Assembly: GCA_945865885.1 (NCBI GenBank)
Contig: CAMBEZ010000002.1
Location: 79,447 to 143,446 of the forward strand
From: Owenweeksia hongkongensis DSM 17368
Lineage (GTDB): Bacteria > Bacteroidota > Bacteroidia > Flavobacteriales > Schleiferiaceae
Length of the DNA stretch: 64,000 bases
Direction of reading: 5' to 3'
This document shows, piece by piece, positions 8,518 through 18,471 of this stretch (within the stretch, counting starts at the first letter, position 1; each line of letters begins with the position of its first letter). The notes beneath the pieces were generated by a model. It saw only the letters and a program-made list of their open reading frames with translations. It was not told the origin of the DNA and ran no database searches. The translations under genes and the position numbers were made by a program.

Positions 8518-10317
8518 TCAATGACCCGTTTCTTCCTCGCCGTCTTGAATCGGCAAGGACTGCGGAGCAAAATCCTCCGACAAGCCGGGCTTGCTGTAAT
8601 CGTACGCCCAACGGTGAACTTCTGGGATCTCTCCGGGCCAGTTGCCGTGGATGTGTTCTACCGGGGTAGTCCATTCCAAGGTATTGGACTTCCAAGGATT
8701 TTGAGAAGCCTTGGGGCCGCGGAACATGCTGTAAAAGAAGTTGAACAAGAATAGCAACTGCGCAATGCCGCCCAAAATGGCAAACATCGTGATCAACACG
8801 TTGATGTCTTGGAGGTTGTCGAACATTCCAAATTCTGCGTTGGTGTAGTAACGGCGTGGTACTGCCGCCAAGCCCAGGAAGTGCATGGGGAAGAAGACAC
8901 CGTACGCAGACACAAAAGTGATCCAGAAGTGCGCGTAGCCCAACTTCTTGTTCATCATGCGGCCGTACATTTTGGGGAACCAGTGGTATACCCCGGCAAA
9001 CAAACCGAAGATGGCCGACAAGCCCATGACGATGTGGAAGTGCGCCACAACGAAGTACGTGTCGTGTACGTTGATGTCCAACGCGGAGTCGCCCAAAATG
9101 ATGCCCGTCAAACCACCGCTCACGAAGGTGCTCACCAAGCCGATGGAGAACAACATGGCCGGAGTCAATTGGAGATTGCCTTTCCACAAGGTGGTCATGT
9201 AGTTGAACGCCTTAACGGCCGACGGAATCGCAATCAACAAGGTAGTGAACGTAAATACCGAACCCAGGAACGGATTCATGCCGGTCACGAACATGTGGTG
9301 CCCCCAAACGATGAAGGACAGGAACGCAATGGCCAAAATAGAGGTCACCATGGCACGGTAGCCAAAGATGGGCTTGCGCGAGTTGGTGGCGATCACCTCT
9401 GAGGTAATGCCCAATGCCGGCAACAAAATGATGTATACCTCCGGGTGACCCAAGAACCAGAACAAGTGTTCGTAGAGTACTGGGCTGCCGCCTTGGTAGT
9501 GAAGCGCTTCGCCGGCCATGTAAATGTCCGACAAGTAAAAGCTGGTGCCCAGCATGCGGTCAAACATCAAGAGCAGTACCGCACTCACCAAGACCGGAAA
9601 GGACAACACGCCCAAAATGGCGGTGACCAAAAACGCCCAAATGGTCAACGGCAAGCGCGTCATGGACATGCCTTTGGTGCGCAAGTTCAGCACGGTCACG
9701 ATGTAGTTCAGCGAACCCAACAAAGAGGACACGATGAACAACGTCATGGAAATTAACCACAGGGTCATGCCCGCTCCGGAGCCCGGCATGGCCTGCGGCA
9801 AAGCGCTCAACGGCGGGTAGATGGTCCAACCTCCAGAGGCCGGGCCGGTTTCAACAAACAACGAAGCAATCATGATGACACTGGACGCAAAGAAGAACCA
9901 GTACGACAACATGTTCAAAAAGCCCGACGCCATGTCGCGCGCACCAATTTGCAACGGAATGAGTAGGTTGGAAAACGTACCGCTCAGGCCCGCCGTCAAA
10001 ACGAAGAATACCATGATGGTGCCGTGGATGGTCACCAAGGCCAAATACATGTTGGGGTCCATGACGCCATCGGGCGCCCACTTGCCCAGGAAGTATTCCA
10101 GAATGGCGAATTTTTTCTCCGGCCATGCCAGTTGTAGGCGGAAAAGCATGGACATAAATACCCCCACGATTCCCATGAACATTCCCGTTACCAGGAACTG
10201 CTTGGAAATCATTTTGTGGTCCGTGCTGAACACGTAGGTGTTCCAGAAGTTCGGAGCCGGATGGTCGTGGTGCTCGTGGTCGTGAGCGTGGTCGTGTGCG
10301 TGTGCTTCTGCAGCCAT
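8518..10317 (-). CDS. coxA: Cytochrome c oxidase subunit I (aa3-type)
   Basis: About 599 residues, twelve or more membrane segments. The catalytic haem-copper subunit reducing oxygen to water. Seen: the CuB/Tyr segment WFLGHPEVY near residue 290, the CuB histidine pair WGHHMFVTG, and the haem ligand block HDTYFVVAHFHIVMG. GHPEVY includes the cross-linking Tyr, marking an A-family oxidase. I start at 10317 (MAAEAH); an ATG at 10329 is also possible. The extreme N-terminus is very His-rich (eight His in about 15 residues). Last gene of the act-cox operon, directly before a strong terminator. No subunit III gene follows. Confidence 0.96.
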   Translation of the reverse strand: MAAEAHAHDHAHDHEHHDHPAPNFWNTYVFSTDHKMISKQFLVTGMFMGIVGVFMSMLFRLQLAWPEKKFAILEYFLGKWAPDGVMDPNMYLALVTIHGTIMVFFVLTAGLSGTFSNLLIPLQIGARDMASGFLNMLSYWFFFASSVIMIASLFVETGPASGGWTIYPPLSALPQAMPGSGAGMTLWLISMTLFIVSSLLGSLNYIVTVLNLRTKGMSMTRLPLTIWAFLVTAILGVLSFPVLVSAVLLLMFDRMLGTSFYLSDIYMAGEALHYQGGSPVLYEHLFWFLGHPEVYIILLPALGITSEVIATNSRKPIFGYRAMVTSILAIAFLSFIVWGHHMFVTGMNPFLGSVFTFTTLLIAIPSAVKAFNYMTTLWKGNLQLTPAMLFSIGLVSTFVSGGLTGIILGDSALDINVHDTYFVVAHFHIVMGLSAIFGLFAGVYHWFPKMYGRMMNKKLGYAHFWITFVSAYGVFFPMHFLGLAAVPRRYYTNAEFGMFDNLQDINVLITMFAILGGIAQLLFLFNFFYSMFRGPKASQNPWKSNTLEWTTPVEHIHGNWPGEIPEVHRWAYDYSKPGLSEDFAPQSLPIQDGEEETGH

Positions 10318-10338
10318 AAGTCGGTTCAATTGCTACGA

Positions 10339-11364
10339 TTACAGGGTCTCAGCGACCGTTTTCTGTTCTTTAATCCAAGCGGCGTATTCTTCCTCAGACA
10401 CCACCACAATAGGCATTTGCATGTTGTAGTGTGCTGCGCCACAGATCTTGTTGCACAAAATCAAGTAGTCGAATACATACGGCTCTTTGCCGGCCTTGGC
10501 ACGCACCGCGTTGATGCGTTCCACTTTAGCTACCATGTCCGCATCCTTGCGCATGTCTGCGGTAGTCACCGTTGGGGTGAATTGGAATTGGGTGGGCACT
10601 CCAGGTACGCAGTTCATTTGCGCGCGGAAATGCGGCATGTAGGCCGAGTGAATAACGTCCTGCGAACGAAACTTAAACAGCACCGGACGGCCTACGGGAA
10701 GGTACATTTCCGGCGTGACTTGATCGTCGGCAGACTTAGCATCCAAGGTATCCACCCCCAAGGCGTTGGTGCCGGCTATTAAGCGCACGTTGGCATTGCC
10801 CAAATCGTTGTCCTTGCCGGCGTAACGAGCCGTCCACTTGAACTGTTGTGCGTAGAGTTCCACCACAATGGGCTCGTTCTCCTTGGAGGGGTTCATGATG
10901 GTGCTCCAGGTGCTCAAACCGTACAGAATCAACACGGCCAAGATAACTGCTGGAACTACGGTCCAAACAAGCTCCAATTTGTTGTTGTGCTCAAAATACG
11001 AAGCCTTGCGCCCAGCCGTACCGCGGTACCGGTATGCGAAGTAAAACAACACCGGCTGCACAATCAAGAACATCACAATGATGATGCCCATGGAAATGTC
11101 CCACAGATTGTCGTACTGAGGTCCGTGTTCCGACGCCGGCAACCCCAAGGTGTCTGGCATCCAGGCATACATCATGGCAAAGAAGGACGCGATGAAGGCA
11201 ATGCCAAACACGAGCATCCAAAAACCTTGACGGTCGTTGTCCTCCGGAGTGGGCAAGGCGGTGTCCTCTTCGCGAATGACCGAAGAAAGTTCGTAAATCC
11301 GTACAATCTGGATGACGGCCAAGACGGCCAAAACCAGTACTGCTGCTATTAAAATTCCGTTCAT
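10339..11364 (-). CDS. coxB: Cytochrome c oxidase subunit II
   Basis: 341 residues. Carries the binuclear CuA centre that receives electrons from cytochrome c. The CuA loop CNKICGAAHYNM near residues 312-323 has the canonical C-x3-C-x3-H-x2-M spacing, with the earlier His in VIHSAYMPHF. Aromatic electron-entry residues are in QFKWTARY. Two membrane hairpin helices follow an additional N-terminal hydrophobic segment (MNGILIAAVLVLAVLAVIQIV). There is no C-terminal haem c domain, so this is aa3, not caa3. It lies 12 bases downstream of actF and is presumably cotranscribed, so act complex and oxidase are made together. Confidence 0.95.
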   Translation of the reverse strand: MNGILIAAVLVLAVLAVIQIVRIYELSSVIREEDTALPTPEDNDRQGFWMLVFGIAFIASFFAMMYAWMPDTLGLPASEHGPQYDNLWDISMGIIIVMFLIVQPVLFYFAYRYRGTAGRKASYFEHNNKLELVWTVVPAVILAVLILYGLSTWSTIMNPSKENEPIVVELYAQQFKWTARYAGKDNDLGNANVRLIAGTNALGVDTLDAKSADDQVTPEMYLPVGRPVLFKFRSQDVIHSAYMPHFRAQMNCVPGVPTQFQFTPTVTTADMRKDADMVAKVERINAVRAKAGKEPYVFDYLILCNKICGAAHYNMQMPIVVVSEEEYAAWIKEQKTVAETL

Positions 11365-11376
11365 GAGATACCGCGC

Positions 11377-12849
11377 TTATTGATGGAACAGTTCACTTTC
11401 TTTCAACATGGGGTGGTTGTGCTGCTTCAGTGGAGCCGCTCCCAAATTCCGTCCTACCACCAAGATGAACAAGCCGGAGAAGAACAAGAAGCCCCCGATT
11501 TCAGCTGCGCCAAAACCGTAGCCCATGCCCACCGAACCCGGCATGATCATGATGTAGTGGTCCATCCAGTGACCCACCAAGACAAAAAACGATGCCAAAG
11601 AAATGAATCCCAGGATGCGCTTTGCGTCCCGACTGACCAACAGCAAGAATGGGACCAAGAAATTCAAAACAACCATGGTGATCAAGTAGGGTTTGTACTC
11701 CCCAAAACGCGCCATGTAGTAGGTTACTTCTTCTGGAATGTTGGCGTACCAAATCAACATGTACTGGGAGAACCACAAGTAGGTCCAGAAAATGCTGAAT
11801 GCGAACATGAACTTGCCCAAGTCGTGCTGGTGGTTGGCGTTGATCCAAGGAAGGTGTCCGCCCAAACGCAGGTAAATGACGATTAAATTCAATGCCACGA
11901 TCGACGTCACGAACATGCCCGCGAAGGTGTACCAGCCAAACAACGTGGAGTACCAGTGAGCATCAATGGACATGATAATGTCCCAAGCGCTTGTGGAGGA
12001 AGTGACGGCATAGAGAACCAAGAAAACGGCAGAAAGAGAACGCTGTTTTTTCCACAAGTTCTGACCCTTGGGAAGGGCGTCTTCCGCCAAACTGTTCTTG
12101 CGCAACAAGTAAGCACCGCCAAACCAAATTACGATGTAGGCCACCAAGCGAGCAATAAAGAACGGTCCGTTCAAGTAACCGGACTTGCCCGCAATGATTT
12201 CGTCGTAATTGGGGCTGTTGACATCCATAATGCCTTCGTGCATCCAGTGCCAAATCCCGTGCACGTGGTTTAATCCGGCGATGGCAATGACTAAAATTAC
12301 CAACAAAGGCACAATAACCCAAAGCGAAACGGCTTCAAAAACGCGGGTCAAACCGGCAGACCAACCCACTTGCGCTACATACTGGATGGCCAAAAAGAAC
12401 GTGGCTCCAATGCCCAAGGACAAAAAGAAGATGGAGTTCACCAACAAGGCAGACCAGGGACGATTTCCGCTTTGGTCCACGTGGTGGGCGTCGTGCATTT
12501 CTGCGTCACCGTGCGCTGTGTGGGCGTCGCCGTGTGCCGCTACTGCTTCGTGGGACTCGGAAGGGCCGTGGTGATCTGTAGGAGCACCGGCTGCGTGCAC
12601 GGCCGTGTCTGCAGGTACCTCTTCTGCGTGCGCACCAGCTGTGTCCGCGTGAGCGTCAACCGCATGGTCACCGTGTGCGTCAGCAACTGCGGCGTGGTCG
12701 TTGTGGTGATCTGCAACAGCAGCAGTACCGTGCGCATCGTGGCCGGCTTCAGCAACCGGATCTTGGGTAAAACCTATGGCCAAACCCACGGCTCCCGCGA
12801 GAACCAACGCGTAGGCCAGGAATTTAACATTGCGGGGAAGAACAAACAT
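11377..12849 (-). CDS. actF: Alternative complex III subunit ActF (NrfD-like) with His-rich insertion
   Basis: 490 residues, about ten membrane segments. One of the two NrfD-like quinol-interacting integral subunits of alternative complex III. The core runs from about residue 130 and contains the family segments LNHVHGIWHWMHEG and FWTYLWFSQYMLIWYANIPEE. Residues 37-123, between the first hydrophobic segment and the core, form an insertion rich in His, Ala and Asp with 19 His by my count. It could bind metal ions, but that is inference. Placed between actE and coxB in the operon. The GC-rich His repeat is in frame, with no frameshift. Confidence 0.93.
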   Translation of the reverse strand: MFVLPRNVKFLAYALVLAGAVGLAIGFTQDPVAEAGHDAHGTAAVADHHNDHAAVADAHGDHAVDAHADTAGAHAEEVPADTAVHAAGAPTDHHGPSESHEAVAAHGDAHTAHGDAEMHDAHHVDQSGNRPWSALLVNSIFFLSLGIGATFFLAIQYVAQVGWSAGLTRVFEAVSLWVIVPLLVILVIAIAGLNHVHGIWHWMHEGIMDVNSPNYDEIIAGKSGYLNGPFFIARLVAYIVIWFGGAYLLRKNSLAEDALPKGQNLWKKQRSLSAVFLVLYAVTSSTSAWDIIMSIDAHWYSTLFGWYTFAGMFVTSIVALNLIVIYLRLGGHLPWINANHQHDLGKFMFAFSIFWTYLWFSQYMLIWYANIPEEVTYYMARFGEYKPYLITMVVLNFLVPFLLLVSRDAKRILGFISLASFFVLVGHWMDHYIMIMPGSVGMGYGFGAAEIGGFLFFSGLFILVVGRNLGAAPLKQHNHPMLKESELFHQ

Positions 12850-12872
12850 ACTTCTTGCTTTATTCTATTAAA

Positions 12873-13490
12873 TTACAGTGCAGCCGTTGCCGTGGTATCC
12901 GCAGCAGGAGCCGCAGCGCCACCTCCGTTTTGCTCGGCGCGCAACTGGAATACGTACTTGATGATTTTCCAACGCTCGTCGTAGGACAACTGAGACGCAT
13001 GCGATCCCATGTTGTTCTTGCCGTGCATGATCACGTGGTACGCGGATCCTGGAGTGATGTCTGGAAGACGGTCGGAACCGTAACCGGGAACACCCAAGAT
13101 CTTTTCGCGCTGCATCAGGATGCCGTTGCCGTCCCCTTTTTCGCCGTGGCAGTGCGAACAGAATTGTCCGTAGAGCACTTTTCCGTCCTCAGCATTCAAT
13201 TCGGCAAAGTAAGCGGGAACTTCAGCATTGCGCTTGGACAATTCGTAGGCTTCGTTGGTATTGGGCAAACCGTACGGCACTTCACCGCGCGATACCGTTC
13301 CGGCTACCGGCTTGCGGGCAGACAAACCATCGGCAAACTGCGTTGCGGGTTGGTACGCCTCCAAAGAAGGGGAACGGTACATGTCGTCCATGTACACGTA
13401 GCCCGGAGTAGTCTTGTCCCAGTTGCACGCTGCGGTCAATGCGATCATAGAGACAGCAGCAAGAGTTGCGGAAATGCGGTTTAGAGTCAT
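12873..13490 (-). CDS. actE: Alternative complex III subunit ActE, monohaem cytochrome c lipoprotein
   Basis: 205 residues. Lipoprotein signal with lipobox LTAAC (Cys near residue 22). One haem c motif, CSHCHGEKG near residues 111-119, and a plausible axial Met in NMGSHASQL near 161. Family role: electron transfer within alternative complex III toward the soluble cytochrome c or directly to the oxidase. The C-terminus is a flexible Ala/Pro/Thr tail. Between actD (12-base gap) and actF (23-base gap). Confidence 0.93.
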   Translation of the reverse strand: MTLNRISATLAAVSMIALTAACNWDKTTPGYVYMDDMYRSPSLEAYQPATQFADGLSARKPVAGTVSRGEVPYGLPNTNEAYELSKRNAEVPAYFAELNAEDGKVLYGQFCSHCHGEKGDGNGILMQREKILGVPGYGSDRLPDITPGSAYHVIMHGKNNMGSHASQLSYDERWKIIKYVFQLRAEQNGGGAAAPAADTTATAAL

Positions 13491-13501
13491 CCGTTCAGCA
13501 A

Positions 13502-14020
13502 TTAGGCGTGGGTGATTTCAATGGCTCCGGTCTTCTTCAACAGGTCCACAACGTGATTGCCGTCTTCAACTTCAATCATGAATTTGTCGTCTGTGGTGCG
13601 CGGATCTGGATTCTGTGGGGCACGACCGGGGTACAAACCGTTCAATACGAAAAACGTCCAAACCATCAAGTGGGCCGTAAAAAATACCGTTAATTCAAAC
13701 AAAACCGGCACAAAAGCGGGCATGTTCCAGCCCCAAGTGGCGTTGGGTTTGCCGCCAATGTTCATGGGCCAATCCACAATCATTTGGAAATACGTGATCG
13801 TCACAATCGTGGTCAAGCCCAACAAACCGTACATAAAGGCGGCCATGGCGATGCGAGTATCCTTCAAACCCATGGCCTTGTCCAAGCCGTGGATGGGGAA
13901 AGGCGAATAAACCTCCTTCACCGCTACGCCTTGCGCGCGGAGCTCTTTTACGGCACCCAAAACAACATCGTCGTCGTCGTACAGGGCGCGTACCAAGGGT
14001 TTTGAATCAGTGGTGTGCAT
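13502..14020 (-). CDS. actD: Alternative complex III subunit ActD (DUF3341)
   Basis: 172 residues. DUF3341 protein with a soluble N-terminal domain (VRALYDDDDVVLGAVKELRAQG, residues about 9-30, then VYSPFPIHGLDKAMGL) and two transmembrane helices (about 60-80 and 105-125). Its function in the complex is not established beyond being a conserved membrane subunit. Overlaps the end of actC by 14 bases, consistent with coupled translation. Confidence 0.93.
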   Translation of the reverse strand: MHTTDSKPLVRALYDDDDVVLGAVKELRAQGVAVKEVYSPFPIHGLDKAMGLKDTRIAMAAFMYGLLGLTTIVTITYFQMIVDWPMNIGGKPNATWGWNMPAFVPVLFELTVFFTAHLMVWTFFVLNGLYPGRAPQNPDPRTTDDKFMIEVEDGNHVVDLLKKTGAIEITHA

Positions 14021-15401
14021 GGTCGTCTTCCGTGTGGTGTTTCTTTTGGCTCTCTCCAGAAGACTTCAAGATGGTCTTCAATTCGGCTTGAGCAATTACG
14101 GGGAATGTGCGGGCGTAGAGCAGGAACAAAACGAAGAAGAATCCGATGGTTCCCATGTAGAAGGCAATGTCGATGGACGAAGGCGAGAACATGGCCCATG
14201 AGGACGGTAAGTAATCGCGGTGCAAGGAGGTCACGATGATGACAAAGCGCTCAAACCACATACCGATGTTCACCACAATGGAAATGATGAAGGTGAAGAC
14301 CAGGTTGGTGCGCAATTTCTTGGACCACATGAACTGGGGAGAGAACACGTTGCACGTCATCATGGACCAGTAGGCCCACCAATAAGGACCGGTGGCGCGG
14401 TTGAGGAATGCATACTGCTCGTACTCCACTCCGGAGTAGTAGGCAATGAACAATTCCGTGATGTAGGCCACACCCACAATGGATCCCGTCACCATGATGA
14501 TGATGTTCATCATCTCAATGTGCTGGATGGTGATGTAGTCTTCCATCTTGAAGAGCTTCCGCACGATGATCAATAGGGTTTGCACCATGGCAAAACCGGA
14601 GAAGATGGCGCCCGCAACGAAGTACGGAGGGAAGATGGTGGTGTGCCAACCCGGGATGACGGAGGTGGCGAAGTCCATGGATACAATGGTGTGTACGGAC
14701 AATACCAATGGAGTGGCCAAGCCCGCCAACACTAGGGAAACCTCTTCAAAGCGCTGCCAATGCTTGGCCTTACCGCCCCAACCGAAGGACAAAATGCGGT
14801 AGATGTGCTTTTGAATGGGGTTGATGGCGCGGTCGCGAATCATGGCGAAGTCCGGAATCAAACCGACGTACCAGAAAACGGTGGATACGCTCAAATAGGT
14901 GGAAAGCGCGAATACGTCCCACAGCAACGGGGAGTTGAAGTTCACCCACAAGGAACCGAATTGGTTGGGGATGGGCAACACGAAGTACGCAACCCAAACA
15001 CGACCCATGTGGATCACAGGGAACAATCCCGCTTGAATGACGGAGAAGATGGTCATGGCCTCCGCAGAACGGTTGATGGACATGCGCCACTTTTGACGGA
15101 ACAACAGAAGCACCGCGGAAATCAAGGTTCCCGCATGGCCAATGCCTACCCACCATACGAAGTTGGTGATGTCCCAAGCCCAGCCAACAGTCTTGTTCAG
15201 GCCCCAGGATCCGATACCGTTGGCAATGGTCCAGAGTATGGCGCCCACGCCCCAGAGGAACATGGCCAAGGCAATACTAAAAGCAATCCACCAGGCCTTG
15301 GGCGCAGTAGACTCAACGGGGCGAACAACGTCCAACGTGATGTCGTGGTACGTCTTATTTCCTAGAACAAGGGGTTCGCGAACGGGCGATTCGTAGTGCA
15401 T
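14007..15401 (-). CDS. actC: Alternative complex III subunit ActC (NrfD-like membrane subunit)
   Basis: 464 residues with roughly ten membrane helices. NrfD/polysulfide-reductase-like subunit believed to contain the menaquinol oxidation site. Seen: the WWVGIGHAGTLISAVLLLF block near residues 75-93, the SINRSAEAMT segment, and VSMDFATSVIPGWHTTIFPPYFVAGAI split around residue 250. The very C-terminus is His/Asp-rich (DDHAHH). Follows actB by 14 bases. Confidence 0.95.
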   Translation of the reverse strand: MHYESPVREPLVLGNKTYHDITLDVVRPVESTAPKAWWIAFSIALAMFLWGVGAILWTIANGIGSWGLNKTVGWAWDITNFVWWVGIGHAGTLISAVLLLFRQKWRMSINRSAEAMTIFSVIQAGLFPVIHMGRVWVAYFVLPIPNQFGSLWVNFNSPLLWDVFALSTYLSVSTVFWYVGLIPDFAMIRDRAINPIQKHIYRILSFGWGGKAKHWQRFEEVSLVLAGLATPLVLSVHTIVSMDFATSVIPGWHTTIFPPYFVAGAIFSGFAMVQTLLIIVRKLFKMEDYITIQHIEMMNIIIMVTGSIVGVAYITELFIAYYSGVEYEQYAFLNRATGPYWWAYWSMMTCNVFSPQFMWSKKLRTNLVFTFIISIVVNIGMWFERFVIIVTSLHRDYLPSSWAMFSPSSIDIAFYMGTIGFFFVLFLLYARTFPVIAQAELKTILKSSGESQKKHHTEDDHAHH

Positions 15402-15415
15402 GTGCGATCGCAGGA

Positions 15416-18400
15416 TTAAGCTGGGTTTCTAACTTTCGATTGGTAGAAGACAGAAGGTTGTGTTCCAACTTCTTCCAACAAGTGGTAGGCACGCGCGTCT
15501 TGTTTGACCGCCGCCACGGCGCTCTTCGCGTTGTTGACGTCGCCAAACGATAGCGCTCCAGTGGAGCATGCCTGGGCACAAGCGGTTGTAAAGGCGCCTT
15601 CCTCCATGGGTTCGCCTTTCTTCTTGGCTTCTAACTTGGCGTACTGGATGCGCTGGATGCAGAAGGAGCACTTCTCCATGACACCGCGCGAACGCACGGT
15701 TACGTCCGGGTTCAACACCATGCGGCCCAAATCGTCTTGCGACGGATTCACGCTGCTGAACTTGTCGTTCTTCATGTAGTTGAACCAGTTGAAACGACGA
15801 ACCTTGTACGGGCAGTTGTTCGCGCAATAACGCGTACCAATGCACCGGTTGTAGGTCATGTGGTTCAATCCCTCTTGCGAGTGGGTGGTTGCAGCTACCG
15901 GACAAACCGTTTCACACGGTGCGTGGTTGCAGTGCTGGCACATCACCGGCTGGAACACTACTTCCGGACTGGCGGAAGGAACTTCCATGGCGGCGTACTT
16001 CGCCATCACGCCTACTCCATCGGCTTCTGCAGACTCGTGCGAAGTGTCCGATGAGTAGTAGCGGTCAATGCGCAACCAGTGCATGTCGCGGAAACGGCGA
16101 ACTTCGTCTTTACCGACGACCGGTACGTTGTTTTCAATGTGGCAAGCCACGACGCAGGCGCCGCAACCAATGCACGAGTTCAAGTCGATGCTCATGTTCC
16201 ACATGTGCATGGTCTTGTGGTCGTGGTCCGGCCACAAATTGGCTTCGTTGGCGTTTACAGTACCCTGCAGGGTATGGAATTCGGCCTTCTCATTCCAAGA
16301 CTTACCGGTAGAATCCGCCAAGAACGTAGCCAAGGTGGTTTCGTTCACAATTTTGCGGCCCATCATGGTGTTGCCCAGCTGAACCGAAGCAAATTCGTGT
16401 TCGTCTTCGGCCAACGTAACTTTTGCAACGGCGTACGCCGAGCCGCTCTTCATCAAGGAGTAGGCATTGACGCCCACGTTGTCGGCAACCTTGCCCACTT
16501 TGGTGCGTCCGTAGCCCAAGGCAAGGCCCAAGGTTCCAGCGGCCTGGCCGGGCTGAATCCAAGCAGGAACGCGCTCCAAGGTAGTTCCGTTGACGGTAAG
16601 GGTCAGGTAGGAGCCGTTGATGGCTCCGTTGCTTTCGGAGGTGTTCTCTACGCCTAATTTCAGGGCATCGGCTGCGGAAATGGTCACGTAGTTGTCCCAC
16701 GTAACGCGCGAGATGGGATCCGGGAGTTCGTGCAACCACGGGTTGTTGGCTTGGAAACCAGCGCCAACCGCCTTTTGGTAAAACACCACTTCCCACTCCC
16801 CGGTTGCCGCTTTGGCGGCCTCCTCGGCAGCTACGGAAGCGCCGGCCAATGCTTTTGCTGCTGCACCGGAACCTGCGCCGGAAGCGCCGTCGGACAACTG
16901 CACACCGCCGTCGTGAAGAATTGCATTGACGGACAACCCGCGGGCTGCCACTGCGCTGCGGACTACGTCTTTGTACGAAGTGGCGTCACCCAACAAAGAC
17001 ATCAAAACTTCTTGAGCCGGCTTGCTGTCAAACAAAGGAGCAATGGTTGGCTGCGCAACCGCATAGTGACCGGCTACAGGAGTGTAGTCGTTCCAAGACT
17101 CCAAGTAATGAGGAACGGGAGCGGCATAGGTGCACAATGAAGCGGTTTCGTCCAAACGGTCCGTGAGGGCCAAGGAGAACGTTGCCTTTTTGATCAAATC
17201 AGCAAAACCAGGGGCCGCGTATGCGGGATTGGCACCCCAAACCACCAAAGCGCCCACGCGCCCGGCCTTCAAATCTGCCGCTAAGTTGCTCAAGGAACGA
17301 TCGTTGCCTTGCGCCACGTAAACGGACTTACCGGCCTGCACCGTGGTGCCGATGTTGGACAATGCTGCGTTGATGGCGGCGGCCAAGTGCTCGTTGGGCC
17401 CGATGTTGCCACCGGAAAATACAACCGATGCACCCTTGTGGGCCACCAAATCTTTAGCCGCTTTGTCCAGAACTTTCTTGGCGTCGGCGCTCAGGGCACC
17501 CACGCGAACGGATGCGCCCGACACTTGGTTGTAGAGGTACGCCAAAGCAGCACCGTACTCGGACGCTTTTACCTTGACGCGCTGATCGGCATTGGAACCG
17601 GTCATCGACAAATTGGACTCAAACTGGTAGTGGCGGCTCATTCCAGCACCGGGCTTGCGGCCAACCGCATAATCCGAAGCCAGCTGCTGCGCCATACCCG
17701 CACCCAAGAAATCTTCTCCAATGGAGACGATGACTTTGGCAGATGCTAAATCGTAAAACGGAAGCGCACGGTTGCCGGTAAGGGCTTCCCAAACGTCTAA
17801 TTTCTGGCTGACGCTGGCGGCATCCCACTGAACGTGGTTGAAGTTGGCATAGGCACCGCGCATGCGCTCAATCACTCCTTTGGTGGAAGGACTGAAGACG
17901 GAAGAGGTCAGCAACGTGAAGGTTTTGCCTTCTGTTCTCGCTTTATCCACCGCTGTTTTCAATGCGGACTCCACTTTGCTCCAATTCGATGCTTCCTCGC
18001 CTTTGACGGGACTGCTCAAACGAGCAGAATCGTACAATGACAATACAGATGCTTGCGCACGTGCGGTGGTTCCAGAATTGAAAAATCCTTTATCGCCCGG
18101 CTCTACCTTAATGGGACGTCCTTCGCGCGTCTTGATCAAAACCGATGCAAAATCTTGGCCGTCCACGTAGGAGGTGGCGTAGTAATTGGGAATTCCGGGC
18201 GTGATTGCGTCCGGCTTTACCACGTACGGGATGCTTTCTACGATGGGGTTTTCGCAGGCGGCTAAAGTAGCAGCGGCCGTGGAAAATCCTACAAACTTGA
18301 GGAAGTCTCTACGCGAAGTGTTTGCAGATTCCAGTAAGGCACCGTCTCCCAAGATCGCCTCTACCGGCAAATCTTCTGCGAACTCATTCTGCGCCAGTTT

Positions 18401-18463
18401 TTGTGCAACGGGCGTGTTGCCCAGTTCATCAAAACCTTTCCAATATTTCTTTTCGCTTGCCAT
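15416..18463 (-). CDS. actB: Alternative complex III subunit ActB, iron-sulfur molybdopterin-like protein
   Basis: About 1015 residues. The N-terminus carries a Tat-type signal, TSRRDFLKFVGF near residues 50-61, followed by a Cys in LAAC. Residues about 60-740 form a molybdopterin-oxidoreductase-like domain that in this family holds no cofactor. The C-terminal third is a ferredoxin domain with four Cys clusters: CIGCGACVVACH, CQHCNHAPCETVC, CIGTRYCANNCP, and CSFC with CAQACSTG. These would bind three [4Fe-4S] and one [3Fe-4S] cluster by family knowledge. An Ala/Gly/Ser-rich low-complexity linker lies around residues 530-570. Start chosen at 18463 (MASEKKYW), eight bases after actA. Confidence 0.95.
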   Translation of the reverse strand: MASEKKYWKGFDELGNTPVAQKLAQNEFAEDLPVEAILGDGALLESANTSRRDFLKFVGFSTAAATLAACENPIVESIPYVVKPDAITPGIPNYYATSYVDGQDFASVLIKTREGRPIKVEPGDKGFFNSGTTARAQASVLSLYDSARLSSPVKGEEASNWSKVESALKTAVDKARTEGKTFTLLTSSVFSPSTKGVIERMRGAYANFNHVQWDAASVSQKLDVWEALTGNRALPFYDLASAKVIVSIGEDFLGAGMAQQLASDYAVGRKPGAGMSRHYQFESNLSMTGSNADQRVKVKASEYGAALAYLYNQVSGASVRVGALSADAKKVLDKAAKDLVAHKGASVVFSGGNIGPNEHLAAAINAALSNIGTTVQAGKSVYVAQGNDRSLSNLAADLKAGRVGALVVWGANPAYAAPGFADLIKKATFSLALTDRLDETASLCTYAAPVPHYLESWNDYTPVAGHYAVAQPTIAPLFDSKPAQEVLMSLLGDATSYKDVVRSAVAARGLSVNAILHDGGVQLSDGASGAGSGAAAKALAGASVAAEEAAKAATGEWEVVFYQKAVGAGFQANNPWLHELPDPISRVTWDNYVTISAADALKLGVENTSESNGAINGSYLTLTVNGTTLERVPAWIQPGQAAGTLGLALGYGRTKVGKVADNVGVNAYSLMKSGSAYAVAKVTLAEDEHEFASVQLGNTMMGRKIVNETTLATFLADSTGKSWNEKAEFHTLQGTVNANEANLWPDHDHKTMHMWNMSIDLNSCIGCGACVVACHIENNVPVVGKDEVRRFRDMHWLRIDRYYSSDTSHESAEADGVGVMAKYAAMEVPSASPEVVFQPVMCQHCNHAPCETVCPVAATTHSQEGLNHMTYNRCIGTRYCANNCPYKVRRFNWFNYMKNDKFSSVNPSQDDLGRMVLNPDVTVRSRGVMEKCSFCIQRIQYAKLEAKKKGEPMEEGAFTTACAQACSTGALSFGDVNNAKSAVAAVKQDARAYHLLEEVGTQPSVFYQSKVRNPA

Positions 18464-18471
18464 AGTCTCTA

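Noticed and set aside
7479..8669. 396-codon plus-strand frame across ruvB
   Set aside because: Antisense to a highly conserved gene, with no recognisable motif; it also crosses the operon terminator hairpin.
10339..11364. Assignment of the oxidase as caa3-type
   Set aside because: CoxB ends shortly after the CuA motif and has no CxxCH haem c domain.
12500..12760. His-codon repeats in actF considered as a CRISPR or satellite array
   Set aside because: Units are irregular, in frame with actF, and lack conserved repeat/spacer structure.
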